DNA of 64,000 nt, taken from positions 33,404,542 to 33,468,541 of the forward strand of contig OZ024857.1 of assembly GCA_964017155.1 (NCBI GenBank). The letters run 5' to 3'. How positions within the stretch are numbered: the stretch's first letter is position 1; each line of letters begins with the position of its first letter. This document shows, piece by piece, positions 33,619-48,000 of this stretch. The position numbers and the translations under genes were made by a program. The notes under the pieces are model-generated. The model saw nothing but the letters and a program-made list of their open reading frames with translations. It was not told the DNA's origin and searched no databases. The stretch comes from Oasisia sp. SBJ-2009. Taxonomy: Eukaryota; Annelida; Polychaeta; Sabellida; Siboglinidae.

Positions 33619-36600
33619 CACGTTTCTGACGAGCTTAAACTTCGATCGCAAAGGCGAAAACGCTTATTATTGTGTGCTAGCGAAGTTTTCGCTCGGGGAA
33701 CGTGTTTTCGCCTTTTCGTGCGTCGGAAAGGCGAAATGCATGCAAAATCGAAAATGCGTTTACAGATTTATAACGTCGCTTGAAAAGGCGAAAATGCGTT
33801 TACCCATTGAAAACGTGTCTACCGCGCAGTTGCACATTTACCGAGCGAAAACGTTGCACGCAAAGGCGTTAACCGAACAAAAACTTGGCTGACAAAGGCA
33901 AAAACGTGTTTATCGAGACAAAGCGACGCAAGGAAAAGCGAAAAAGCGTTTCCCGAGCGAATACGCGTTTATGTAGCGAAAACTTCGCTCGGAAAGGCGA
34001 AAACGCGCTTACCGAGCTAATACATTCCTCGCAAAGGGGAAATCGCGTTTATCTAACGAAAACGTGCCGCGGATAGGCGGAAACGCTCTTTACAGAGCGA
34101 AGAAGTCGCAGGCAAAGGCGAAAACGTTTCTGCCGATCTTAATCTTCGATCGCAAAAGCGATAACGCTTTTACCTAGCGAAAATAACGTTTGCAAAGGCG
34201 AAATCGCGTTTATCAAGCGAAAACGCGTTCCACGAGCTAAAAACGTCGCTTGCAAAGCTGATAACGCTATGCCGAGCGAAGACGTCGCTCGCAAAGGCGA
34301 AAACGTTTCTGACGAGCTTAAACTTCGATCGCAAAGGCGAAAACGCTGTCTGCTAGCGAAGTTTTCGCTCGGGGAACGTGTTTTCGCCTTTTCGTGCGTC
34401 GGAAAGGCGAAAACGTTTTTCATCAAGTAAAAACATCACTCACATAGGCGAAAATCAGTTTATCGAGCGAAAACGTCATAACCGAGCGAAAACGCATTTA
34501 CCAAGCGAAGACGTCCCCGGCAAAGGCAAAAATGCATTTACCGAGCGAAAATGCAGCAAACAAAGTTGAACCGGCACTTACCGAGCAAAAATGACGCTCG
34601 CAAAGGCGAAAAAGATTTTACCGAACGAAAACTTCGGTCGCAAAGGCGAAAATGTGTTTACTGAGCGACGTTTTCCCTTTTTTGACTCGCACGCAAAGGC
34701 GAAAACGTTTCTGCCGATCTCAAACTTCAAAAACGCTTTTACCTAGCGAAAATAACGTTTGGAAAGGCGAAAATGCGTTTTCCGAGCGAAAACCCCATAA
34801 CCGACCGAAAATGCCTTTACCAAGCGAAGACATCCCTCGCAAAGGGACGTTTTCGCTCGGTAAAAGCGTTTTCGCATTTTCGGTCTTCGATTTCGAGCGA
34901 TTAACTAGTTAAGACGTCGCTCGCAAAGGTGAAAACGTTACTCCGAAGCTTAAATTTTGATCGCCAAAGCAAAAACGCTTTTATGTAGCAAAAATATCGT
35001 TTGCAATGGCGAAAATGCGCTTACCGAGCAAAAACGTCATAACCGAGTGAAAGCGCGTATACCAAGAGAAGACGTCCCTGGTAAAGGCAAAAATGAATTT
35101 ACCAAGCGAAAATGTAGCTCGCAAAGTTGAAAAGGCGTCTCCCGACCAAAAGCGACGCTCGCAAAAACGAAACAGCTTTTACCGAGCTCGGAAAGACGAA
35201 AACGTGTTTACCGAGCTAATACATTCCTCGCAAAGGCGAAATCGCGTTTATCTAACGAAAACGTGCCCCGTAAAGGCGGAAGCGTTTTTACAGAGCGAAG
35301 ACGTCGATCGCAAAGGCGAAAACGCTTTTTGCGAGGCAGCTTTTTTTGACTTTGCCAGCCACATTTTCTGTCGGTAAAGGCGTTATTGACTTTTCGAGCC
35401 AACTTTTTCCATTTGAGTGCATCGAAAAGGCGAAACAGTTTTTATCGAGCGGAACTGTCGTTAACAAATGCGAAAATCCGCTTATCGAGCGAAAACATCG
35501 CTCGCAAATGCGAAAACACGACTACCCAGCTAAAACGTCGCTCGTAAAGGCGTATACACGTTTTTCATTTTCGCCATTGCAAACGATATTTTCGCTACGT
35601 AAAAGCATTTTTGCTTTGGCGATCGAAATTTAAGCTTCGCAGAAACATTTTCACCTTTGCGAGCGACTAGTTAATCGAGCAAAATCGTAGACAGAAAATG
35701 CGAAAACACTTTTATCGAGCGAAAACGTTGCTTTGCTTCGGTCGGTTATGGAGTTTTCGCTCAAAAAACGCATTTTCGCCTTTTCAAACGTTATTTTCGC
35801 TAGGTAATAGCGTTTTCGCCTTTGCGGTCGAATTTGAAGATCGGCAGAAACGTTTTCGCCTTCGCGTGCGACGTCTTCGCTCTGTAAAAACGTTTCCGCC
35901 TTTCCGGGGCACGATTTCGCCTTTGTGAGGAATGTATTAGCTCGATAAACGCGTTTTCGCCTTTCCGAGCGAAGTTTTCGTTCGGTAGAAACTTTTTCGT
36001 TTTTGCGAGCGTCGTTTTTGCTCGGGAAACGCCTTTTCAACTTTGCGAGCTACATTATTCGCTCTGTAAATTCATTTTTGCCTATGTGAGCGATATTTTC
36101 GCTCGATAAAAAACGTTTTCGTCTTTCCTAGCACGAAAAGGCGAAAACGCTTTCCCCATCGAAAATTTCGCTAGCAGACAATAATGCCTTTATCGACAGA
36201 AAACCAGGCTGGCAAAGTCAAAAAAGGGTTTATGGAGCGAAAAATTGCCTCGCAAATACGAAAACGATTCTACCGAGCGAAAACGTGGCTCGCAAAGGCG
36301 AGCGAAGCGAAAACACAAACGAGAAAACGCGTTTGCCGAGCTAATTTTCTGAACGAATATGTGTTTACCGATAGAAAACGTCGCTCGCCCAGGCGAAAAC
36401 GCGTCAAAATGCGAAAATGAGTTAATGCAGCGAAAACGTCGCTCAGTAAACACATTTTCGCCTTTGCGACCGAAGTTTTCGTTCGGTAAAATCTTTTTTG
36501 CCTTTGCGAGCGTCATTTTTGCTCGGTAAATGCCTTTTCAACTTTATGTGCTACATTTTCGCTCGGTAAATCGTCTTTGCGATCGAAGTTTGCAAGCGCC

Positions 36601-36969
36601 GTTTTTAGCTCGGGAAACGCGTTTTCGCTTGGTAAGCGCGATTTCGCCTTTACAAGGAATATATTAGCTCGGTAAAGGCGTTTTCGCCTTTCAGTCTTCG
36701 ATCTGAAAAAACTATTTTTCGCCAGGTCAGTGCGTTTTCGCTATATAGACGCGTATTCGCTCGGGAAACGTTTTTTTGCCTTTCCTTGCCTCGCTTTCTC
36801 TCGATAAACACGTTTTTGCCTATGTAAACGTTTTCGTTCGGTTTACGCGTTTGTGCATTTGCGCGAAACGTTTTCGCTCGGTAGAGGTGTTTACGCTCGG
36901 GAGACACGTTTTCAATGGGTAAAGGCGTTTTCGCCTTTTCAAGCGACGTTTTAAATCTGTAAACGCATT
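33619..36969. repeat. Satellite B, mixed orientation (segment 2)
   Basis: Mostly forward to about 35560, then mainly reversed, with short switches at ~33680-33730, 34345-34400, 34850-34905, 35330-35420 and 36140-36430. Monomers are more diverged and often shortened. I found no non-repeat sequence in it. Confidence 0.82.
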
Positions 36970-39900
36970 TTCGATTTTGAATACTACGTTTTCCCTCGCT
37001 AAACACGAATACGCCTTTGCGAGCGACGTTTTAGCTGGGAAATCCAGTTTTCGCCTTTGCGAGCGATGTTTTCGAATGATAAACTGATTTTCGCCTTTGT
37101 TAACGAAATTATCGCTCGATAAGAAACTTTTTCGCCTTTCCAACGCACGAAAAGGCGAAAAGGCGTTCACCGAGCGAAAACTTGCCTCGCAAAGACAATA
37201 ACATCTTTACCGACAGAAAATCTGTCTGGCAAAATCAAAAAAGAAAACATCGCTCGGTAAACACATTTTCGCCTTTGCGACCGAAGTTTTCGTTTGGTAA
37301 AACCTGTTTCGCCTTTGCGAGCGTCATTTTTGCTCGGTAAATGCCTTTTCAACTTTGTGTGCTTACATTTTCGCTCGGTAAATGCATTTTTGCCTTTTCC
37401 AGGGACGTCTTCGCTTGGTAAATGCGTTTTCGCTCGGTCATGGCGTTTTCGCTCGGTAAACGCATTTTCGCCTTTGCAAACGTTATTTTCGATAGGTAAA
37501 AGCGTTTTCGCCTTTGCGATCGAAGTTTAAGATCGGCAGAAACGTTGTCGTCTTTGCGAGCGACGTCTTCACTATGTATAAACGTTTCACCATTTCCGGG
37601 TCACGTTTTCGTTAGTTTTCGTTCAGTAAAAGGTTTTTCGTTTTTGCGAGCGTCGCTTTTGCTCGGGAAACGCCTTTTCAACTTTGCGAGCTACATTTTT
37701 GCTTGGTAAATTTATTTTTGCCTTTACCAGGGACGTCTTCTCTTCGTAAAGGCGCTTTCACTCGGTTATGGCGTTTTCGCTCAGTAAACTCATTTTCACC
37801 ATTGCAAACGATATTTTCGCTACGTAAAAGCGTTTTTGTTTTGGCGATCGAAATTTAAGCTTCGCAGAAACGTTTTCACCTTTGCGAGCGACGTCTTCGC
37901 TCGGAATAGCTTAATCGCTTTGGCGAGCGACTTTCGCTCGATAAACTGATTTTGGCCTATGTGAGCGATATTTTCGCTCGATAAAAAACGTTTTTGCCTT
38001 TCCGACGCACGAAAAGGCAAAAACACGTTCCCCGAGCTCGAGCGCCTTTGCGATCGAAGTTTAGGCTCGTCAGAAACGTTTTCGCCTTTGCGAGCGACGC
38101 GATTTCGAGCGACGCGATTTCGAGCGAAGCGATTTCGAGCGACGCGATTTCGAGCGCGATTTCGCCTTTGCAAACGTTATTTTCGCTAGGTAAAAGCGTT
38201 TTCGCCTTTGCGATCGAAGTTTAAGTTCGGCAGAAACGTTTTCGCCTTTGCTCTGTAAAAAGTGTTTCCGTCTTTCCGGTGCACGTTTTCGTTAGATAAA
38301 CGCGATTTCGGCTTTGCGAGGAATGTATTAGCTCGGTAAACGCGTTTTCGCCTTTCCGGTCGAAGTCTTCACTCGGAATAAAACGATTTTTCGCCCGGTT
38401 AGCGCGTTTTCGCTATTTATATAGCGAAAATGCCAATTCGCTCGGTAAACGCTTTTTTGCCTTTCCTTGCGTCGCTTTGTCTCGATAAACACGTTTTCGC
38501 CTTTGTCAGCCTAGTTTTCGTTTGGATAACGCGTTTGTGCCTTTGCACGTTTTCGCTCGGTAAAGGTGCCACCGCGCGGTAGACACGTTTTCAATGGGTA
38601 AACGCATTTTCGCCTTTTCAAGCGATGTTTTCGCCCGGTAAAAGCGTTTTCGACTTTGCAAGTGACGTTTTACATCCGTAAACGCGTTTTCGATTTTCCG
38701 TGCCAAGTTTATGTTAATAAACGTGTGTACGCCTTTGGGAGCAACGTTTTAGCTGGGTAGTCGCGTTTTCGTCTTTGCGAGCGATGTTTTCGCTCGATAA
38801 ACGGAATTTCGCGAAAACGGTTTACCCGGGTGAAAACGTCGCTCGCACAGATGAAAACGCGTCTATCGAACGAAAAATGCGTTACCCGAGCGCAAACGTC
38901 ACACACAAATGCGAAAACTGGTTAATCGAGCGAAATCGTAGACCAAAAATGCGAAAACGCGTTTACCGAGCGAAACTGTCGCTCAGTATACACATTTTCG
39001 CCTTTGCGACCGACGTTTTCGTTCGGTAATAGCTTTCTCGTCTTTGCGAGCTTCGTTTTTGCTCAGTAAACGCCTTTTCAACTTTGCGAGGTACTTCTTC
39101 GCTTGTTAAAGCGTTTTCGCTCGATTATCGCGTTTTCGCTTTGTAAACGCATTTTCGCCTTTGCAAACGTTATTTTCGCTAGATAAAAGTGTTTTCGCCT
39201 TTGCGATCGAAGTTTAAGATCGGCACAAACGTTTTCGCCTTTGCGTCCGACGTCTTCGCTCTGTAGAAACGTTTCCGCCTTTCCGGGGTATGTTTTCGTT
39301 AGATAAACGCGATTTCGCCTTTGCGAGGATTGTATTAGCTCGGTAAACGCGTTTTCGCCTTTCCGAGCGAAGTATTTGTTCGGTAAAAGTTTTTCGTTTT
39401 TGCGAGCGTCGCTTTTGCTCGGGAAACGCCTTTTCAACTTTTATCGACGCAAAAAGTGAAAACGTTTCGTTTTCGCCTTTGCGTGCGACTTCTTCGCTCT
39501 GTAAAAACGTTTCCGCCTTTCCGGGGCACGTTTTCGTTAGATAAACGCGATTTCGCCTTTTGCTCGGTAAGCGCGTTTTTGCCTTTCCGAGCGAAGGCTT
39601 CGCTCGGAAAAAAACGATTTTTCGCCCGGTAAGCGCGTTTTCGCTATATAAACGCGTATTCTCTCGGGAAACGCTTTTTCGCCTTTCCTTGCGTCGCTTT
39701 GTCTCGATAAACACGTTTTCGCCTTTGTCAGCCAAGTTTTCGTTCGGTTAACGCGTTTGTGCCTTTGCGTGCAACGTTTTCGCTCGGTAAAGGTGCCACC
39801 GCGCGGTAGACACGTTTTCAATGGGTAAACGCATTTTCGCCTTTTCAAGCGACGTTTTTGCTCGGTAAACGCGTTTTCGACTTTGCAAGTGACGTTTTAC

Positions 39901-39970
39901 ATCTGTAAACGCATTTTCGATTTTCGTGCCAAGTTTACCTTGATAAACGCCTTTGGGAGCGACGTTTTAG
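36970..39970 (-). repeat. Satellite B higher-order unit I (~2.94 kb)
   Basis: First of two complete and one partial copies of a ~2.94-2.98-kb block; homologous sites lie 2937 bp downstream (for example CGTTTCACCATTTCCGGGTC at about 37580 and 40520). Mostly reversed monomers. It contains four 15-bp CGATTTCGAGCGACG-type subrepeats at ~38098-38158. Confidence 0.87.
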
Positions 39971-42948
39971 CTGGGAAATCCAGTTTTCGCCTTTGCGAGC
40001 GATGTTTTCGAATGATAAACTGATTTTCGCCTTTGTTAACGAAATTATCGCTCGATAAGAAACTTTTTCGCCTTTCCAACGCACGAAAAGGCGAAAAGGC
40101 GTTCACCGAGCGAAAACTTGCCTCGCAAAGACAATAACATCTTTACCGACAGAAAAATCTGTCTGGCAAAGTCAAAAAAGAAAACATCGCTCGGTAAACA
40201 CATTTTCGCCTTTGCGACCGAAGTTTTCGTTTGGTAAAACCTGTTTCGCCTTTGCGAGCGTCATTTTTGCTCGGTAAATGCCTTTTCAACTTTGTGTGCT
40301 TACATTTTCGCTCGGTAAATGCATTTTTGCCTTTTCCAGGGACGTCTTCGCTTGGTAAATGCGTTTTCGCTCGGTCATGGCGTTTTCGCTCGGTAAACGC
40401 ATTTTCGCCTTTGCAAACGTTATTTTCGATAGGTAAAAGCGTTTTCGCCTTTGCGATCGAAGTTTAAGATCGGCAGAAACGTTGTCGTCTTTGCGAGCGA
40501 CGTCTTCGCTATGTATAAACGTTTCACCATTTCCGGGTCACGTTTTCGTTAGTTTTCGTTCAGTAAAAGGTTTTTCGTTTTTGCGAGCGTCGCTTTTGCT
40601 CGGGAAACGCCTTTTCAACTTTGCGAGCTACATTTTTGCTTGGTAAATTTATTTTTGCCTTTACCAGGGACGTCTTCTCTTCGTAAAGGCGCTTTCACTC
40701 GGTTATGGCGTTTTCGCTCAGTAAACTCATTTTCACCATTGCAAACGATATTTTCGCTACGTAAAAGCGTTTTTGTTTTGGCGATCGAAATTTAAGCTTC
40801 GCAGAAACGTTTTCACCTTTGCGAGCGACGTCTTCGCTCGGAATAGCTTAATCGCTTTGGCGAGCGACTTTCGCTCGATAAACTGATTTTGGCCTATGTG
40901 AGCGATATTTTCGCTCGATAAAAAACGTTTTTGCCTTTCCGACGCACGAAAAGGCAAAAACACGTTCCCCGAGCTCGAGCGCCTTTGCGTTCGAAGTTTA
41001 GGCTCGTCAGAAACGTTTTCGCCTTTGCGAGCGACGCGATTTCGAGCGACGCGATTTCGAGCGACGCGATTTCGAGCGACGCGATTTCGAGCGCGATTTC
41101 GCCTTTGCAAACGTTATTTTCGCTAGGTAAAAGCGTTTTCGCCTTTGCGATCGAAGTTTAAGTTCGGCAGAAACGTTTTCGCCTTTGCTCTGTAAAAAGT
41201 GTTTCCGTCTTTCCGGTGCACGTTTTCGTTAGATAAACGCGATTTCGGCTTTGCGAGGAATGTATTAGCTCGGTAAACGCGTTTTCGCCTTTCCGGTCGA
41301 AGTCTTCACTCGGAATAAAACGATTTTTCGCCCGGTTAGCGCGTTTTCGCTATTTATATAGCGAAAATGCCAATTCGCTCGGTAAACGCTTTTTTGCCTT
41401 TCCTTGCGTCGCTTTGTCTCGATAAACACGTTTTCGCCTTTGTCAGCCTAGTTTTCGTTTGGATAACGCGTTTGTGCCTTTGCACGTTTTCGCTCGGTAA
41501 AGGTGCCACCGCGCGGTAGACACGTTTTCAATGGGTAAACGCATTTTCGCCTTTTCAAGCGATGTTTTCGCCCGGTAAAAGCGTTTTCGACTTTGCAAGT
41601 GACGTTTTACATCCGTAAACGCGTTTTCGATTTTCCGTGCCAAGTTTATGTTAATAAACGTGTATACGCCTTTGGGAGCAACGTTTTAGCTGGGTAGTCG
41701 CGTTTTCGTCTTTGCGAGCGATGTTTTCGCTCGATAAACGGAATTTCGCGAAAACGCTTTACCCGGGCGAAAACGTTGCTCGCAAAGGGAAAAACGCTTT
41801 TACCGAGTGAAAACGTCGCTCGCACAGATGAAAACGCGTCTATCGAACGAAAAATGCGTTACCCGAGCGCAAACGTCACACACAAATGCGAAAACTGGTT
41901 AATCGAGCGAAATCGTAGACCAAAAATGCGAAAACGCGTTTACCGAGCGAAACTGTCGCTCAGTATACACATTTTCGCCTTTGCGACCGACGTTTTCGTT
42001 CGGTAATAGCTTTCTCGTCTTTGCGAGCTTCGTTTTTGCTCAGTAAACGCCTTTTCAACTTTGCGAGGTACTTCTTCGCTTGTTAAAGCGTTTTCGCTCG
42101 ATTATCGCGTTTTCGCTTTGTAAACGCATTTTCGCCTTTGCAAACGTTATTTTCGCTAGATAAAAGTGTTTTCGCCTTTGCGATCGAAGTTTAAGATCGG
42201 CACAAACGTTTTCGCCTTTGCGTCCGACGTCTTCGCTCTGTAGAAACGTTTCCGCCTTTCCGGGGTATGTTTTCGTTAGATAAACGCGATTTCGCCTTTG
42301 CGAGGATTGTATTAGCTCGGTAAACGCGTTTTCGCCTTTCCGAGCGAAGTATTTGTTCGGTAAAAGTTTTTTCGTTTTTGCGAGCGTCGCTTTTGCTCGG
42401 GAAACGCCTTTTCAACTTTTATCGACGCAAAAAGTGAAAACGTTTCGTTTTCGCCTTTGCGTGCGACTTCTTCGCTCTGTAAAAACGTTTCCGCCTTTCC
42501 GGGGCACGTTTTCGTTAGATAAACGCGATTTCGCCTTTTGCTCGGTAAGCGCGTTTTTGCCTTTCCGAGCGAAGGCTTCGCTCGGAAAAAAACGATTTTT
42601 CGCCCGGTAAGCGCGTTTTCGCTATATAAACGCGTATTCTCTCGGGAAACGCTTTTTCGCCTTTCCTTGCGTCGCTTTGTCTCGATAAACACGTTTTCGC
42701 CTTTGTCAGCCAAGTTTTCGTTCGGTTAACGCGTTTGTGCCTTTGCGTGCAACGTTTTCGCTCGGTAAAGGTGCCACCGCGCGGTAGACACGTTTTCAAT
42801 GGGTAAACGCATTTTCGCCTTTTCAAGCGACGTTTTTGCTCGGTAAACGCGTTTTCGACTTTGCAAGTGACGTTTTACATCTGTAAACGCATTTTCGATT
42901 TTCGTGCCAAGTTTACCTTGATAAACGCCTTTGGGAGCGACGTTTTAG
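39971..42948 (-). repeat. Satellite B higher-order unit II (~2.98 kb)
   Basis: Second copy. It has one extra 40-bp monomer near 41765-41805 (GAAAACGTTGCTCGCAAAGG) not present in unit I, which accounts for the 41-bp longer spacing to unit III together with a 1-bp run difference. The 15-bp subrepeat again counts four (~41035-41095). Confidence 0.87.
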
Positions 42949-45000
42949 CTGGGAAATCCAGTTTTCGCCTTTGCGAGCGATGTTTTCGAATGATAAACTG
43001 ATTTTCGCCTTTGTTAACGAAATTATCGCTCGATAAGAAACTTTTTCGCCTTTCCAACGCACGAAAAGGCGAAAAGGCGTTCACCGAGCGAAAACTTGCC
43101 TCGCAAAGACAATAACATCTTTACCGACAGAAAAATCTGTCTGGCAAAGTCAAAAAAGAAAACATCGCTCGGTAAACACATTTTCGCCTTTGCGACCGAA
43201 GTTTTCGTTTGGTAAAACCTGTTTCGCCTTTGCGAGCGTCATTTTTGCTCGGTAAATGCCTTTTCAACTTTGTGTGCTTACATTTTCGCTCGGTAAATGC
43301 ATTTTTGCCTTTTCCAGGGACGTCTTCGCTTGGTAAATGCGTTTTCGCTCGGTCATGGCGTTTTCGCTCGGTAAACGCATTTTCGCCTTTGCAAACGTTA
43401 TTTTCGATAGGTAAAAGCGTTTTCGCCTTTGCGATCGAAGTTTAAGATCGGCAGAAACGTTGTCGTCTTTGCGAGCGACGTCTTCGCTATGTATAAACGT
43501 TTCACCATTTCCGGGTCACGTTTTCGTTAGTTTTCGTTCAGTAAAAGGTTTTTCGTTTTTGCGAGCGTCGCTTTTGCTCGGGAAACGCCTTTTCAACTTT
43601 GCGAGCTACATTTTTGCTTGGTAAATTTATTTTTGCCTTTACCAGGGACATCTTCTCTTCGTAAAGGCGCTTTCACTCGGTTATGGCGTTTTCGCTCAGT
43701 AAACTCATTTTCACCATTGCAAACGATATTTTCGCTACGTAAAAGCGTTTTTGTTTTGGCGATCGAAATTTAAGCTTCGCAGAAACGTTTTCACCTTTGC
43801 GAGCGACGTCTTCGCTCGGAATAGCTTAATCGCTTTGGCGAGCGACTTTCGCTCGATAAACTGATTTTGGCCTATGTGAGCGATATTTTCGCTCGATAAA
43901 AAACGTTTTTGCCTTTCCGACGCACGAAAAGGCAAAAACACGTTCCCCGAGCTCGAGCGCCTTTGCGTTCGAAGTTTAGGCTCGTCAGAAACGTTTTCGC
44001 CTTTGCGAGCGACGCGATTTCGAGCGACGCGATTTCGAGCGACGCGATTTCGAGCGACGCGATTTCGAGCGACGCGATTTCGAGCGCGATTTCGCCTTTG
44101 CAAACGTTATTTTCGCTAGATAAAAGTGTTTTCGCCTTTGCGATCGAAGTTTAAGATCGGCACAAACGTTTTCGCCTTTGCGTCCGACGTCTTCGCTCTG
44201 TAGAAACGTTTCCGCCTTTCCGGGGTATGTTTTCGTTAGATAAACGCGATTTCGCCTTTGCGAGGATTGTATTAGCTCGGTAAACGCGTTTTCGCCTTTC
44301 CGAGCGAAGTATTTGTTCGGTAAAAGTTTTTTCGTTTTTGCGAGCGTCGCTTTTGCTCGGGAAACGCCTTTTCAACTTTTATCGACGCAAAAAGTGAAAA
44401 CGTTTCGTTTTCGCCTTTGCGTGCGACTTCTTCGCTCTGTAAAAACGTTTCCGCCTTTCCGGGGCACGTTTTCGTTAGATAAACGCGATTTCGCCTTTTG
44501 CTCGGTAAGCGCGTTTTTGCCTTTCCGAGCGAAGGCTTCGCTCGGAAAAAAACGATTTTTCGCCCGGTAAGCGCGTTTTCGCTATATAAACGCGTATTCT
44601 CTCGGGAAACGCTTTTTCGCCTTTCCTTGCGTCGCTTTGTCTCGATAAACACGTTTTCGCCTTTGTCAGCCAAGTTTTCGTTCGGTTAACGCGTTTGTGC
44701 CTTTGCGTGCAACGTTTTCGCTCGGTATAGGTGCCACCGCGCGGTAGACACGTTTTCAATGGGTAAACGCATTTTCGCCTTTTCAAGCGACGTTTTTGCT
44801 CGGTAAACGCGTTTTCGACTTTGCAAGTGACGTTTTACATCTGTAAACGCGTTTTCGATTTTCGTGCCAAGTTTACCTTGATAAACGCCTTTGGGAGCGA
44901 CGTTTTAGCTGGGTAATCATGTTTTCGCCTTTGCGAGCGATGTTTTCGCTCGATAAAAGGATTTTCGCCTTTGTTAACGACAGTTCCGCTCGATGAAAAC
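42949..45000 (-). repeat. Satellite B higher-order unit III, recombined
   Basis: Follows unit II to the 15-bp subrepeat (five copies here, ~44013-44088). At TTTGCAAACGTTATTTTCGC (about 44097) it jumps to the part that lies ~1.0 kb further on in unit II, so 44100-44950 matches 42140-42950 (offset 1960 bp). The junction falls in sequence common to both places, which fits unequal exchange between monomers. Confidence 0.85.
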
Positions 45001-48000
45001 TGTTTCGCATTATCGACGTACTCAAAGGCGAAAAGTTGGGTAGCAAAGACAATAACGCCTTTACCGACAGAAAATGTGGCTGGCAAAGTGAAAAATGGGT
45101 TTATGGAGCGAAAAGCTGCCTCGCAAATTCGAAACCGCTTTTACCGAGCGAAAACGTGGCTCGCAAAGGGAAAAACGCTTTTACCGACTGAAAACGTCGC
45201 TCGCACAGATGAAAACGCATCTATGGAACGAACAATGCGTTACCAGAGCGCAAACGTCACAAACAAATGCCAAAACAAGTTAATCGAGCGAAATCGAAGA
45301 CCGAAAATCCGAAAACGCGTTTACCGAGCGAAAACGTCGCTCAGTAAACACATTTTAGCCTTTGCGACCGACGTTTTCGTTCGGTAATAGCTTTGTCGTC
45401 TTTGCGAGGTACATTTTCACTCGGTAAAGGCGTTTTCGCTCGGTTATGGCGTTTTCGCTATGTAAACGCATTTTCGCCTTTGCAAACGTTATTTTCGCTA
45501 GATAAAAGCATTTTCGTCTTTGCGATCGAACCTTAATATCGGCATAAACTTTTTCACCTTTGCGAGCGACGTCTTCGGTCGATAAACGGATTTTAGCCTA
45601 TGTGAGCGATTGTTTCACTCGATAAAAAACGTTTTCGCCTTTCCGATGCACGCAAAGGCGAAAACGCGTTCCCCGAGCGGAAACTTCGCTAGCAGACAAT
45701 TATGCCTTTACCAACAGAAAATGCCTTTAATGCCTTTACCTGGCTGGCAAAGTCAAAAAACGGTTTATGGAGCGAAAAGCTGCCTCGCAAATTCGAAAAC
45801 GATTCTATCGAGCCAAAACGTTGCTCGTAAAAGCGAGCGAAGCGAAAACGTAAACGAGAAAACGCGCTTACCGAGCTAATACGCGTTTTCCGAACGAATA
45901 CGTATTTACCGACAGAAAACGTCGCTCGCTCAGGCGAAAACGCATCTACCGAGCGACAAATGCGTTAACCGAGCGAAAACGTCACAGGCAAATACGAAAA
46001 CGAGTTAATCGAGCGAAAACGTCGCACTTTTTTGCCTTTGCGACTGAAAAAGGTAAAAGTTTTTCGTCTGCGAGCGTCGTTTTTGCTCAGTATTCGCCTT
46101 TTCAACTTTGCGAGAGACGTCTTTGCTTGGTAAAGGCGTTTTCGGTCGGTAATAACGTTTTCGCTCGGTAAAACCATTTTCGTCTTTGCAAACGTTATTT
46201 TCGCTAGGTAAAAGCGTTTTCGCCTTTGCGATCAAAGTTTAACCTCGTCACAAACGTTTTCGCCTTTGCGAGTGACGTCATCGCTCGGCATAGCGTTATC
46301 GCCTTTGCAAGCGACGTTTTTAGCTCGGGGTTTTCGCTTGGTAAACGCGATTTCGCCTTTGCAAGGAATATATTAGCTCGGTAAGCGCGTTTTCACCTTG
46401 TCTTCGATATTAAAAAAACGACTTTTCGCCCAGTTAGTGCGTTTTCGCTATATAGACGCGTATTCGCTTGGGAAACGTTTTTTCGCCTTTCGTTGCCTCG
46501 CTTTCTCTCGATAAACACGTTTTCGCCTTTGTCAACTACGTTTTCGTTCGCTTTGCGCTCGGTAGACACGTTTTCAATGGGTAAACGCGTTTTCGCCTTT
46601 TCAAGCGACGTTTTAAATCTGTAAACGCATTTTTGATTTTTGATGCGACGTTTTCCCTCGATAAACGCGAATACGCCTTTGCGAGGGACATTTTAGCTGG
46701 GTAGTGCAGTTTTCCCCCTTGCGAGCGATATTTTCGCTGGATAAACGGATTTTCGCCTTTGTTAACGACATTTTCGCTCGATAAAAAACTGTTTCGCCTT
46801 TCCAACGCACGAAAAGGCGAAAAGGCGTTCACCGAGCGAAAACCTGGCTCGCAAAGACAATAACACCTTTACCGACAGAAAATCTGTCTGGTAAAGTCAA
46901 AAAAGAGAAAACGTCGCTCAGTAAACACATTTTCGCCTTTGCGACCGAAGTTTTCTTTCGGTAAAAGCTTTTTCGTCTTTGCGAGCTACATTTTCGCTCA
47001 GTAAATGCATTTTTGCCTTTGCGAGGGACGTCTTCGCTTGGTAAAGGCGTTTTCTGTCGGTTATGGGGTTTTCGCTCGGAAAACGCATTTTCGCCTTTTC
47101 AAACGTTGTTTTCGCCTTTGTGATCGAAGTTTAAGATCGGCAGAAACGTTTTCGCCTTTGCGTCCGACGTCTTCGCTCTATAAAAACGTTTCCGCCTTTC
47201 CGGGGCACGTTTTCGTTAGATAAACGCGATTTCGCCTTTGCGAGGAATGTATTAGCTCGGTAAACGCGTTTTCGCCTTTCCGAGTGAAGTGTTCGTTCGG
47301 TAAAAGCTTTTTCGTTTTTGCTCGGGAAACGCCTTTTCAACTTTGCGAGCTACATTTTCGCTCGGTAAATTCATTTTTGCCTTTTCCAGGGACGTCTTCG
47401 CTTGGTAAATGCGTTTTCGCTCGGTTATGGCGTTTTCGCTCGGTAGACGCATTTTCGCCATTGCAAACGATATTTTCACTACGTAAAAGCGTTTTCGCTT
47501 TTGCGATCGAAATTTAAGCTCGGCAATTTAACCTTTGCGACGTTTTCGCTCGATAAACTGATTTTCGCCTATGTGAGCGATATTTTCTCTGGATAAAATT
47601 TTTTTTCGCCTTTCCGACGCACGAAAAGGCGAAAACGCGTTCCCCGAGCGAAAACTTCGCTTGCAGACAATTATGCCTTTACCAACAGAAAATCTGGCTG
47701 GCAAAGTCAAAACACGGTTTATGGAGCGAAACGCTGCCTCGCAAATTCGAAAACGCTTTTACCGAGCAAAAACGTGGCTGGCAAAGGGGAAAACGCTTTT
47801 ACCGAGCGAAAACGTCGCTTGCACAGAAGAAAACGGGTCTATCGAGCGAAAAATGCGTTACTCGAACGCAAACGTCACACACAAATGCGAAAACTAGTTA
47901 ATTGAGCGAAATCGTAGAACGAAAATGCTAAAACGCGTTTACCGAGCGAAAACGTCGCTCAGTAAACGCATTTTCGTCTTTGCGACCGACGATTTCGTTT

